Assembly (NCBI GenBank): GCA_017519885.1
Contig: JAFWRO010000055.1
Coordinates: 4,484-68,483, forward strand
Length of the DNA stretch: 64,000 bases
DNA from: Liminaster sp017519885
Lineage (GTDB): Bacteria; Bacteroidota; Bacteroidia; Bacteroidales; UBA3663
Direction: 5' to 3'
Shown here: one piece after another, positions 9,028 to 17,053 of the stretch
How the letters are laid out: each line of letters begins with the position of its first letter
How positions within the stretch are numbered: position 1 is the first letter of the stretch
Notes under the pieces: model-generated
What the model was told of the DNA's origin: nothing
The model's input: the letters and a program-made list of their open reading frames with translations, nothing else
Databases searched by the model: none
Position numbers and translations under genes: made by a program

Positions 9028-10776
9028 ATGGAAATGATTAAAGGAAACAAAGCCACCGCAATCTTTCTCTATGTAAGTCTTTTGGCTATCATTTCGTTTG
9101 TTATATACCTATTATATATCAATCAAGAGGTGCTCTATACGGCACACGACCGTTCCGAATTCATCGTCGGAGCGCCCTTTTTCCATACTCTTGTCTCGAA
9201 GCCCTTCGGCCTGATGCAGTATGCGGGAGCCTGGCTCACCCAGCTGTTCTATCATCCCGGCTTGGGGGCTTGCCTATTGGTAGCCATTTGGGCACTCATA
9301 TTCCTCGTGGGTGCCAAGGCCTTCCGACTCCAAGGAGCAGCTGCTGCGCTGATGCTCCTGCCGATAGCCTGTCTGCTCACCTCGATTGTCGATCTTGGCT
9401 ACTGGATCTACATCTTCTCCATCCGAGGCTATTGGTTCTCGCAGTCGGTAGGCTATCTCGCCATGTTGCTGCTCCTATGGGCAGCCCGCTGCACCCCACG
9501 ACGATGGCATCTTGCCTGGTATCTGCTGGGCTTCTGCATCTATCCCGTGCTGGGATGGTTTGCCCTGCTCTTCATGTTGTGTCTGATGCTTTGTGACAGA
9601 CCTTCCTGGCGCGAACTCTTGGGCGTCGTCCTACTCCTCTTTACCGCAAGCATCTGGCGCACATTGGTTTATTCCAATCAGGACCCCGACGACGTGATGC
9701 TGGCAGGGTTGCCTCGTTTCATCACGCCGATCGATTCCAGCAGTTATCTCTCCATCCCGTTCTGGGCACTTGCCGCATTTACCGTGTTCATCCCGCTGTG
9801 CGGCCGCTATCTGTCCCGATGGTTCGTTCCAGTGCTGTGCGCTGCCGCAGGCATCATCTTCACCTGTTCGTTCCAGTTCTCCGATCGAAACTACACCGAC
9901 GAGATGCGCATGATGCGCCTTGCCTCCGACGACAACTGGCAGGAGGTCCTTCGTGTGGCGGCCGAAAATCCGAATCCAAGCCATTCGATGGTCATGCTCC
10001 GGAATATTGCCCTGATGAACGAAGGAGGGCTGCTCGAACGTTCGTTCCAACTCGGCAACAGCGGCACCGACATCCACAATCCCGATTCGCTCCACGTCAG
10101 CCTGCTGAACATTGCCTCGCCGCTGGTCTATTACAACTACGGGAAAGTGAACCTTGCCATCCGTCTGAGTTTCGAAAACGCTGTTGCCACAGGCTTCTCG
10201 CCATTTTATTTGAAGATCCTTGCCCGTTGCGCCCGTGCCACTGGTGAGGAAAAGGTAGTCGAACGCTACACCACCCTGCTGCATCATCATCCGTTCTACG
10301 CCCATTGGCAGCCTGCCCCGATCTCCGGCAAGGTAAGCGAGCTGCAGAATGCCTTCGCCGACGATATCAATGGCGTTGACAACAATTGCGAGGGCTACAT
10401 CATCTACAATTTCAGCCATGCGTCGGGCACAGATAGCAGAACGGTTTCCGAACAGGCGCTGTTCTACTCCATGATACGTCGCGACTCGCGTTGCTTCTGG
10501 GCATCGATACGCAATTATGTGAAGCTGCACCCCGACGAGGCATTCCCCTTGCATGCCCAGGAGGCCTATATCATGTATATGGACAAGGCGCCCGAAGAAA
10601 AGCGCATCATGCTCCCGGTCGAGCAGCAGGTTTACGATCGCTACAAGAAGTTCTGGGAAACCTTGGAAAAACAGGCAAAGCCTGGTGTGAAGCTCGAAAA
10701 GATAGGTGAAGACATGCGCAGGGAATGGGGCGGCACCTATTGGTGGTACAACATCTTTGGGCGAAAACTATTATGA
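9028..10776 (+). CDS. DUF6057-like polytopic membrane protein
   Basis: A 582-residue protein of unknown function. About ten hydrophobic segments fill residues 10-285 (for example AIFLYVSLLAIISFVIYLLY near the start). A soluble C-terminal half of about 290 residues follows, which looks helical and repeat-like, as in a TPR region, and probably faces the periplasm. The architecture resembles the DUF6057 family of Bacteroidetes; I assign this from general appearance only. Its TGA overlaps the ATG of the CxxCH propeller lipoprotein, and a second protein of the same design follows that, so the three should work together. The first codons could also start at the second ATG (MIKGN), two codons in. 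Confidence 0.65.
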   Translation: MEMIKGNKATAIFLYVSLLAIISFVIYLLYINQEVLYTAHDRSEFIVGAPFFHTLVSKPFGLMQYAGAWLTQLFYHPGLGACLLVAIWALIFLVGAKAFRLQGAAAALMLLPIACLLTSIVDLGYWIYIFSIRGYWFSQSVGYLAMLLLLWAARCTPRRWHLAWYLLGFCIYPVLGWFALLFMLCLMLCDRPSWRELLGVVLLLFTASIWRTLVYSNQDPDDVMLAGLPRFITPIDSSSYLSIPFWALAAFTVFIPLCGRYLSRWFVPVLCAAAGIIFTCSFQFSDRNYTDEMRMMRLASDDNWQEVLRVAAENPNPSHSMVMLRNIALMNEGGLLERSFQLGNSGTDIHNPDSLHVSLLNIASPLVYYNYGKVNLAIRLSFENAVATGFSPFYLKILARCARATGEEKVVERYTTLLHHHPFYAHWQPAPISGKVSELQNAFADDINGVDNNCEGYIIYNFSHASGTDSRTVSEQALFYSMIRRDSRCFWASIRNYVKLHPDEAFPLHAQEAYIMYMDKAPEEKRIMLPVEQQVYDRYKKFWETLEKQAKPGVKLEKIGEDMRREWGGTYWWYNIFGRKLL

Positions 10777-12263
10777 CGAAAATGTTAGGATTGAAAACGA
10801 AAATACTGGCTGCGGCTCTGGTGTTCGGAGCCCTGTTGCTCCTGCCGTCGTGTGCAGGTCATCCCGATGTACCATCTTCATCCAAAGATGCCGGGTGTCT
10901 GCCCGCCATCTTCCCCGACTACTGCGACGTGACCGTGCCCTGCAACATCGCCCCGCTCAACTTCATGCTTCCTGCCGACCAGTTCGACGCATGTGTGGCT
11001 CGTTTCTCCACGCCCGATGGCAGGCAGCAGACCTATGGCAAAGGCGTGAAGGTGCAGATGCCCGTGTCGGAATGGCACGCTATGCTTGATGCTTCAAAGG
11101 GCAAAAGCCTCAAGGTAGAGGTTTGGGGACAAAAAGAGAACGAGTGGTTGTCATTCGCCCCGTTCGAGATACATGTGGCCAATGAGCCTATCGACGAATA
11201 TCTGTCCTATCGCCTCATCGAGCCATCGTATATCGTCTATGACTATATGGAGATTGCGCAGCGTGATCTCACCTCGTTCGAAGAGACACAGATCTTCAAC
11301 AACAAGGTCAGCTGCGACGACCCGAAGGGCCAGTGCATCAACTGTCACAGCTATCAGAACTACAAGACTGACAACATGCTGTTTCACGCTCGTGTCACAC
11401 GAGGGGGCACTGTCATCGTCAGCGACGGCAATGTTTCTAAGGTCAATCTGAAACGCGACAATACCATCTCGGCTGGTGTCTATCCCGCATGGCATCCCAC
11501 AGCCAAACTGATTGCATTCTCCACCAACCTGACGCACCAGGTGTTCCACACCGCGCATCCCAACAAGGTGGAGGTGTTCGATACCGCCAGTGACCTGATT
11601 CTCTATGACGTTGCCACCGACTCGGTGAGCATCATCTGCAACGACTCCACCCTCCTCGAAGTGTTCCCCACCTGGTCGCCCGACGGCCGATATCTTTATT
11701 ACTGCAAGTCGGTTCCCCTTCCCGAAGAGTTGCGCGGCGAGGACATCAGCGCCACCTGGTCAAAGGTGCAGTACAACCTATATCGTCGTTCGTTTGAACT
11801 GACATCGCGTACCTTTGGCGAAGAAGAACTCGTCTACGATGCGGCTTCGGCCGACAAGAGCGTCACCCTGCCTCGCGTCAGTCCCGATGGGCGCTATATT
11901 CTATTTGCCGAGGGACAGCATGGCTGCTTTCACATCTGGCACCACGACGCCGACATCGCCTGTCTGCCGCTTGCCCAGGATTCGGTCATTGACCTTTCGT
12001 GCCTCAACAGTGAAGGCTTTGCCGAAAGCTACCCCTCATGGTCGAGCAATAGCCATTGGATTATGTGCGCCAGCCGTCGAATAGATGGCAACTACAGTCG
12101 CGTTTTTATCTCCTATTTCAACAACGGGAAAGCCCGGAAAGCCTTCCTTTTGCCACAGGAAGACCCCGAGCATAATACTTTCCGCCTGAAAAGTTACAAT
12201 CGTCCGGAGTTTATGGTCGAACCTGTCGGCATCAGCGTCCATCTGTTTAGCAAGGTATTCTAA
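10773..12263 (+). CDS. TolB/WD40-like beta-propeller lipoprotein with a CxxCH haem motif
   Basis: A 496-residue lipoprotein (lipobox LLPSC). After a 150-residue N-terminal beta domain beginning with FPDYCDVTVPCNIAPLNFM, a CINCH motif (Cys188, Cys191, His192) is the classic site for covalent haem attachment. The rest is a PD40/TolB-like propeller, with blades marked by YPAWHPTAKLIAFST, FPTWSPDGRYLYY, RVSPDGRYILFA and YPSWSSNSHWIM. It overlaps the preceding gene by ATGA and touches the following gene, so translation is probably coupled. A paralogue with the same layout is on the other strand at 15345-16838. I chose the ATG at 10773 because an upstream in-frame ATG lies deep inside the previous gene and would hide the lipoprotein signal. 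Function is unknown. Confidence 0.75.
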   Translation: MTKMLGLKTKILAAALVFGALLLLPSCAGHPDVPSSSKDAGCLPAIFPDYCDVTVPCNIAPLNFMLPADQFDACVARFSTPDGRQQTYGKGVKVQMPVSEWHAMLDASKGKSLKVEVWGQKENEWLSFAPFEIHVANEPIDEYLSYRLIEPSYIVYDYMEIAQRDLTSFEETQIFNNKVSCDDPKGQCINCHSYQNYKTDNMLFHARVTRGGTVIVSDGNVSKVNLKRDNTISAGVYPAWHPTAKLIAFSTNLTHQVFHTAHPNKVEVFDTASDLILYDVATDSVSIICNDSTLLEVFPTWSPDGRYLYYCKSVPLPEELRGEDISATWSKVQYNLYRRSFELTSRTFGEEELVYDAASADKSVTLPRVSPDGRYILFAEGQHGCFHIWHHDADIACLPLAQDSVIDLSCLNSEGFAESYPSWSSNSHWIMCASRRIDGNYSRVFISYFNNGKARKAFLLPQEDPEHNTFRLKSYNRPEFMVEPVGISVHLFSKVF

Positions 12264-13765
12264 TGAAGTACGTACGTAGTCTTTACACGCTCCTCTTTGG
12301 TGTGGCGGTGGTCCTGTTTTTCGGGCTTGCCTATCCACATCATCTGCATTATCAGGAGCAGTTCCAGCTCTTTCTCTTCGACGGCACCTACGTGTGGGAC
12401 ATCGTCCGATGGCCTGGAGGCGTTGCCGACCTGCTCGGACGTTTCTGCACGCAGTTCTTTCTGTTTGCCTGGGTGGGAGCAATTATCATTGGGGTGCTGC
12501 TCATGCTGGTTCAACTGTTGACGCTGCGTTTAGTCGATTGGGGAAGGTTCTACGGGCTGAGCTTCGTGCCTTCGTTCCTGCTCTGGCTCTTCCTGCTCGA
12601 CGAGAATGCGCTATTGGGAGGCGTCTGGGCAGTGCTGCTCACGCTGGCAGCCTCATGGATCTTCGACCAGTTGTCAAGCGGGTGGACGCGACGCATTCTG
12701 CTCATTCTTGCCATTCCTCTCCTATATTTTTTAGTGGGTCCCATTAGCGTGGTGTTCTTTCTTTTGCAGGCTCCACATCCCCGGCGCTCTCCATGGTATT
12801 ACGGCGTGTTCCTGCTCTTGGCCATTATGATTGTCGCGCTGTCCTACCAGCTCCCTGTGGCTGCTGACCGACTTTGGACGGGCATCCATTACCATCGCTA
12901 TCCGACCGTAGTTCCAAAGTTGTTGTGGGCTGCGGCACTTTCGGTCTTCGTCCTCACGTTCGTTGTCCGCGTTTGCCAAAAGTGGGCCGATGCCTCGCGT
13001 CCCTCGTTCCTCGTTCCGCTCTGCTCGTTCGCTGTCGTTGCCATCGTTATGGGAAGTCTCGTAGGACGAAATGCCAATATCAAGGCTGAAAAGGTGATGC
13101 AATATGACTTTATGGCATGCCACCAGCAATGGAACCGCATCCTGCAGACCGCTGGTGCCGAGAAGCCTAACAACCAGATTGGTGTGACGGTACAGAATCT
13201 TGCCTTGGCAATGCGCGGTATGCTCGTCGATCACTTATATGATTATCGCCAAAACGGTATCTTAGGGCTTTTGCCCGATGTTGCCACCGATGCCGTCAGC
13301 CCCTTGCCGACAGCCGAGGCATACTATCAGTTGGGAATGATCTCGATGGCGCAGCGCACGGTGTTCGAGGCGCAGGAGGCGATCCTCGACTTCCAGAAGA
13401 GCGGGCGATGCTACAAGCGGTTGGCGCAGACCAATCTGATCAATGGCAGTTACGAAGTGGCACGCAAATACCTTATGGCATTGCAGAAGACGCTCTTCTA
13501 TCGTCGTTGGGCAAACGAAACGCTACAATTGCTGGGCAATGAGGAGGCCATCGCCAAGCATCCCGAATACGGACGATTGCGCCCGCTAGCGTTCAACGAC
13601 GACTTCTACTTCGGCGACCGTGTGACTTCCGAAATGCTCGAAAGCCTCTACGTCAGCAACAAGGACAATCTCCTCGCCTATCAATATCTCCTCGCCTACT
13701 ATATGCTCACAGGCGATCGCGACAACTATACCCGATTCCTTCGTCAGTCGTCCGTCAGGAAATGA
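12263..13765 (+). CDS. Second DUF6057-like membrane protein
   Basis: A 500-residue protein whose ATG shares one base with the stop of the propeller gene. Roughly eight to ten hydrophobic segments fill residues 8-275 (SLYTLLFGVAVVLFFGLAY at the start, LVPLCSFAVVAIVMGSLVG at the end). A helical soluble domain follows, with TPR-like stretches (EAYYQLGMISMAQRTVFEAQ, QTNLINGSYEVARKYLMAL). The plan is the same as the protein at 9028-10776, so the operon has two such proteins around one haem-motif lipoprotein. No catalytic motif was seen. It is the last gene of its operon and reads into the 84-bp repeat array. Confidence 0.6.
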   Translation: MKYVRSLYTLLFGVAVVLFFGLAYPHHLHYQEQFQLFLFDGTYVWDIVRWPGGVADLLGRFCTQFFLFAWVGAIIIGVLLMLVQLLTLRLVDWGRFYGLSFVPSFLLWLFLLDENALLGGVWAVLLTLAASWIFDQLSSGWTRRILLILAIPLLYFLVGPISVVFFLLQAPHPRRSPWYYGVFLLLAIMIVALSYQLPVAADRLWTGIHYHRYPTVVPKLLWAAALSVFVLTFVVRVCQKWADASRPSFLVPLCSFAVVAIVMGSLVGRNANIKAEKVMQYDFMACHQQWNRILQTAGAEKPNNQIGVTVQNLALAMRGMLVDHLYDYRQNGILGLLPDVATDAVSPLPTAEAYYQLGMISMAQRTVFEAQEAILDFQKSGRCYKRLAQTNLINGSYEVARKYLMALQKTLFYRRWANETLQLLGNEEAIAKHPEYGRLRPLAFNDDFYFGDRVTSEMLESLYVSNKDNLLAYQYLLAYYMLTGDRDNYTRFLRQSSVRK

Positions 13766-14254
13766 AAAAGGAATAACCACCGACGTCGCCATCAGCGATT
13801 CTTCGCCGATCAAATAAGCATATTCCACAGTATGGGTCCAATTTACGATTGTGAATTGGACCCATACTTTCGTGGCATACATATTTGGTGCATCAAAACT
13901 GTATGCTCCAATCGGAGCGGTCCAATTTACGTTAGTGAATTGGACTCATACTATCGCGGCATACAGATTTGGTGTATCAAAACTGTATGCTCCAACCGGA
14001 GCGGTCCAATTTACGATTGTGAATTGGACCCATACTATCGCGGCATACATATTTGGCATATCAAATCTGTATGCTCCAATCGGAGCGGTCCAATTTACGA
14101 TCGTGAATTGGACGCCGCACATCGCGGCATACAGATTTGGCGCACCAAAACTGTATGCTCCAACCGGAGCGGTCCAATTTACGATTGTAAATTGGACCCA
14201 TACCAGCGCGGCATACAGATTTGGTGTACGAAATCTGTATGCCGCTGATTGTAA
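13766..14254. other. Convergent intergenic region filled by hairpin repeats
   Basis: This 489-bp gap between the converging membrane-protein and glycerate kinase genes is mostly the 84-bp repeat array at 13837-14242. The first 70 bases hold nothing I can name. Open frames across the array exist on both strands, but they are a by-product of a repeat length divisible by three and of its palindromes. No ordinary T-tract terminator is present for either gene, so the array's hairpins may serve that role. Confidence 0.7.
13837..14242. repeat. 84-bp hairpin-forming tandem repeat array
   Basis: Four full units start at 13837, 13921, 14005 and 14089, and a 70-base partial unit starts at 14173. Each full unit folds into three hairpins: a 10-bp stem TCCAATTTAC with GTGAATTGGA; a stem GCATACA with TGTATGC enclosing TTTGG and its partner CAAA; and GCTCC with GGAGC around AATC or AACC. 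In the first unit the first stem extends to 18 bp. Unit differences tend to fall in loops or keep pairing: in unit 5 a G-T pair becomes T-A, and in unit 4 another becomes G-C. There are no unique spacers, so this is not a CRISPR array. Confidence 0.9.
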
Positions 14255-15322
14255 TCAATCTTCTAAAATTCTGCGAACAGTATTGCCGACATTCAACTCG
14301 GCAGTTTTCTTGCGCATGGCTTCTTCCAACGAAATTCCCAACGGATTGATACATTCTACCCGGGCGAAACCTGCTTTCATCAACTGCTCGCGGTCGCTGA
14401 TTCTTCCTGCGATGAGGCAGACAGGAGTATTTCCCGCTTGTTCGAGGATTCCTATGGGCAGTTTGCCCATCAGCGTCTGCCGGTCGGCCGAACCTTCACC
14501 CGTGATGACCAGGTCGGCATCGCGGACAAGTTCATCGAAATGAATCGTTTCGAGCAAAAGTTGAATCCCCGACTTGCAGGATGCATCGAGATATTGAAGG
14601 AACGCATAGCCGAGACCACCGGCTGCGCCAGCACCTTCGTCCTGTGAATGGTCGAAGCCGAAATGACGTGCCGAGAGTTCGGCAAACTTCCTTGCGCGCT
14701 GGTCCAACTGACAGACCATCTCTGGCGTTGCTCCCTTTTGTGGAGCAAAGACATATGCCGCACCATTTTCACCACATAAAGGATTCTTCACATCGGTGGC
14801 AATCGTGAATCGAACGTCCTTCAATTCCTCGAAATCCTCCCATCGCTCGTGCTTCGCGAAGGCATCGACAATAGCACGAAGCATTCCCATTCCAGCATCG
14901 CTCGTCGCACTGCCGCCAAGTCCTACGATGACGTGACGGACACCCTTTCGAACGGCATCGACCACCAATTGGCCGGTGCCGTAGCTTGTAGCCACCATCG
15001 GATCGCGTTCTTCTTTCGTCAATAAGGTCAGGCCACTAGCCTGAGCCATCTCAATCACAGCCATCCCGTCTTTCAGCAGATACCTTGCCGTGACCTCGCG
15101 CATCAGCGGATCGTTCACCGTAGCCGCAATCAGTTCGCCCCCGATGGCGACATGGAAAGCTTCGAGAAAGCCCTCACCTCCATCGCTGACGGGCACCTGC
15201 ACGATTTCGGCATCGGGACAGGCACAGCGGACGCCTTCTGCCGCAGCCCGATTGGCTTCGACCGAAGACATACAACCCTTGAACGAATCGATTGCAACGA
15301 CTATCTTGCGGATATTCTTCAT
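14255..15322 (-). CDS. Glycerate kinase (GlxK/GarK family)
   Basis: A 355-residue cytoplasmic kinase that phosphorylates D-glycerate with ATP. The family start is clear: VVAIDSFKGCMSSVEAN, then PVSDGGEGFLEAF. The conserved VGLGGSATSDAGMGML loop and the C-terminal LVITGEGSADRQTLMGK motif are intact, and length is normal for the family (about 370-380). It follows the CxxCH lipoprotein gene on the minus strand by 22 bp, so the two are likely cotranscribed, although no functional link is obvious. Its stop codon lies 12 bp from the 84-bp repeat array. Confidence 0.92.
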   Translation of the reverse strand: MKNIRKIVVAIDSFKGCMSSVEANRAAAEGVRCACPDAEIVQVPVSDGGEGFLEAFHVAIGGELIAATVNDPLMREVTARYLLKDGMAVIEMAQASGLTLLTKEERDPMVATSYGTGQLVVDAVRKGVRHVIVGLGGSATSDAGMGMLRAIVDAFAKHERWEDFEELKDVRFTIATDVKNPLCGENGAAYVFAPQKGATPEMVCQLDQRARKFAELSARHFGFDHSQDEGAGAAGGLGYAFLQYLDASCKSGIQLLLETIHFDELVRDADLVITGEGSADRQTLMGKLPIGILEQAGNTPVCLIAGRISDREQLMKAGFARVECINPLGISLEEAMRKKTAELNVGNTVRRILED

Positions 15323-15344
15323 TTACCCTTGATGTTATTACAGT

Positions 15345-16838
15345 TCACTTCTCCACCACTCCCATTGGCTTGCGATAGTCATCGTTAATCAGACGTGTGG
15401 CTGTGACATTGTCGAAATCCACTTTTCCACGGATGAAGTCGGGCACATTGTATGACATAAAGAGTTCGCGATAGAAGCGACGGGGATTCTGCTGGGGAAG
15501 CATGAAGGGCTTGGTGGCATTGCCCTCGGCATCGATGTGAGAGAAGTAGGGCCGCGTGAAGAGGCCATCATCACGACGTGAACTGAACACCATCCAACGC
15601 GAATTGCTGCTCCAGTTGTGGAAGCTTTCGGTGTCTTTGCTATTGATCTCATCCATCGGACGGCGTTCGCCAGACTGGAGATCGAGCATCCAGAGGTCGG
15701 CCTCGTGATGCCAGATGCTGAACTGCCCGTAGTCCGCCACCGTGTAGACCAGAAAACGTCCGTCGTAACTGGGACGAGGGAAGCAGATGGAGCAACTGTC
15801 TCCATTGTCGATGACCGTTCGAATCGCAGATCCGTAGGCACCCCGGTCGGCATCGAAGTCGATGCCATAAAGGCTATATCGCACCGAATCGAGCAGCATG
15901 CTGCCTTCGGGAATAGCATGTGCGGCAGTGAAATACAGGGTGCGTCCGTCGGCCGAAAAGACGGGAAAGGTCTCGTAGAGCGAATCGGTCGTGAGCGAGG
16001 GAGTGATAATGAGCTGGTTGCGAGCGACATCATAGACCTGTACGTCCGAAGCCTCGTCGAACACCTCGATGCGATTGGCATGGCGACTGTGGAAGATCTG
16101 CCGCGTGGTGTTGGTGCTGTAAGCTATGTAACGGCCCGAAGGATGCCAATAGGGATAGACACAGAAGCCAAGGGTTTTGTCGGTCTTGGTATTATAGGCG
16201 GTGAGACGTCCCTCGTCGAGCAGCAGGGTAGCACCATGCGCTCCACGGATGTGCAAACTCATGCGCGAAGGGTCGCCACGATTGAAGCCGTGGCAGTTGA
16301 CGCAGCCCTCGAACTGCGTATTCTCTATGAGCGGCGTCTGCTCGAAGGTGGAGAGGTTGCGCTGGTAGATGCCCATCTTGCTCCACACTTCGTAGCCCGG
16401 CTCGATGAGACGGTAACACAGGCCGTAGTCGATGCTGTCGGTGCTCACATAAAGGTGGAATGGCTGGTAAGTATGCCAACCATCGGCGAACTTAGCCGAA
16501 ACGGTGACGTTGAGCGATTTGCCTACATTCTGCGCCACGAGCTGGTGCCAACGGTCGATGTCGAAACCCGTGGTCTCGCGTCCCTGACCATGCAGCGTGT
16601 TGCCCTGGTCGTCGGTAATGACGGCATCGACCAACAAAGCATCGTCGCTCATCATACCGAAGTTGAGCGGGGCAATGCCGACGGGGATAGTCACATCCAC
16701 GTAGTCGGGATAGATGTCGGGCAAAGAGGCATCATTCGTTGCATTGCTGACACGCTCGGTGCAGGAGGGAAGAAGGAAGAGGGAAGAGGTTAGAAGGAAT
16801 ATGTAAGATGTTAGAAGGAAGAGGGAGGATGTTTTCAT
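15345..16838 (-). CDS. Second TolB-like propeller lipoprotein with a CxxCH haem motif
   Basis: A 497-residue paralogue of the protein at 10773-12263, with the same order of parts: lipobox LLPSC, the IYPDYVDVTIPVGIAPLNF start, SYR/CYRLIEP, then CVNCH (Cys179, Cys182, His183) and a PD40-type propeller (YPYWHPSGRYIAYST, FPVFSADGRTLYF, RPSYDGRFLVYT, HNWSSNSRWMVFSSRR). Retention of CxxCH and the flanking region in both copies argues that haem is really attached. The signal peptide is built from repeated pyrimidine-rich DNA and reads as three copies of a (S/Y)-(L/I)-FLL motif. A good promoter lies just upstream. Function is unknown; no DUF6057-like gene is adjacent on this strand. Confidence 0.75.
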   Translation of the reverse strand: MKTSSLFLLTSYIFLLTSSLFLLPSCTERVSNATNDASLPDIYPDYVDVTIPVGIAPLNFGMMSDDALLVDAVITDDQGNTLHGQGRETTGFDIDRWHQLVAQNVGKSLNVTVSAKFADGWHTYQPFHLYVSTDSIDYGLCYRLIEPGYEVWSKMGIYQRNLSTFEQTPLIENTQFEGCVNCHGFNRGDPSRMSLHIRGAHGATLLLDEGRLTAYNTKTDKTLGFCVYPYWHPSGRYIAYSTNTTRQIFHSRHANRIEVFDEASDVQVYDVARNQLIITPSLTTDSLYETFPVFSADGRTLYFTAAHAIPEGSMLLDSVRYSLYGIDFDADRGAYGSAIRTVIDNGDSCSICFPRPSYDGRFLVYTVADYGQFSIWHHEADLWMLDLQSGERRPMDEINSKDTESFHNWSSNSRWMVFSSRRDDGLFTRPYFSHIDAEGNATKPFMLPQQNPRRFYRELFMSYNVPDFIRGKVDFDNVTATRLINDDYRKPMGVVEK

Positions 16839-16858
16839 TCGTTCGGTTTTTTATGGCA

Positions 16859-16889
16859 CAAAGATAGGGATATTTTGCTGAACTTCAAA
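16859..16889 (-). promoter_or_regulatory. Promoter of the second CxxCH lipoprotein gene
   Basis: Read on the minus strand, TTTG (16886-16889) is followed after 19 bp by TATCTTTG (16859-16866), matching the Bacteroidetes housekeeping promoter. The leader to the ATG at 16838 would be only about 14 bases. Confidence 0.7.
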
Positions 16890-16993
16890 AAAACGATGAT
16901 ACTTTTTTGACAAAAAAACTGCACAAACCCGATATTTTCGAAATTGTGCAACAATTGGATAAAATTATACAACCAATTAACAATAAAACCCCT

Positions 16994-17001
16994 TATCTTT
17001 G
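16994..17001 (+). promoter_or_regulatory. Candidate -7 box for the mannan locus
   Basis: TATCTTTG lies about 53 bases before the susC start at 17054. There is no matching TTTG 19-21 bp upstream, which fits a promoter that depends on an activator. Confidence 0.55.
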
Positions 17002-17053
17002 CACCGCTTAACACGCATTTAATCTTTTTACACATTTTGTTAACTCAAAAGCC

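Noticed and set aside
13837..14242. CRISPR array
   Set aside because: Units are directly abutting with no unique spacers, are too long and have internal hairpins. No cas gene is near.
13832..14543. Open frames of 138 and 230 codons across the 84-bp repeats, and a similar one on the minus strand
   Set aside because: The repeat length is divisible by three and its units are palindromic, so long open frames with 28-residue repeats appear on both strands. They have no signal, leader or family resemblance and one runs into the glycerate kinase gene.
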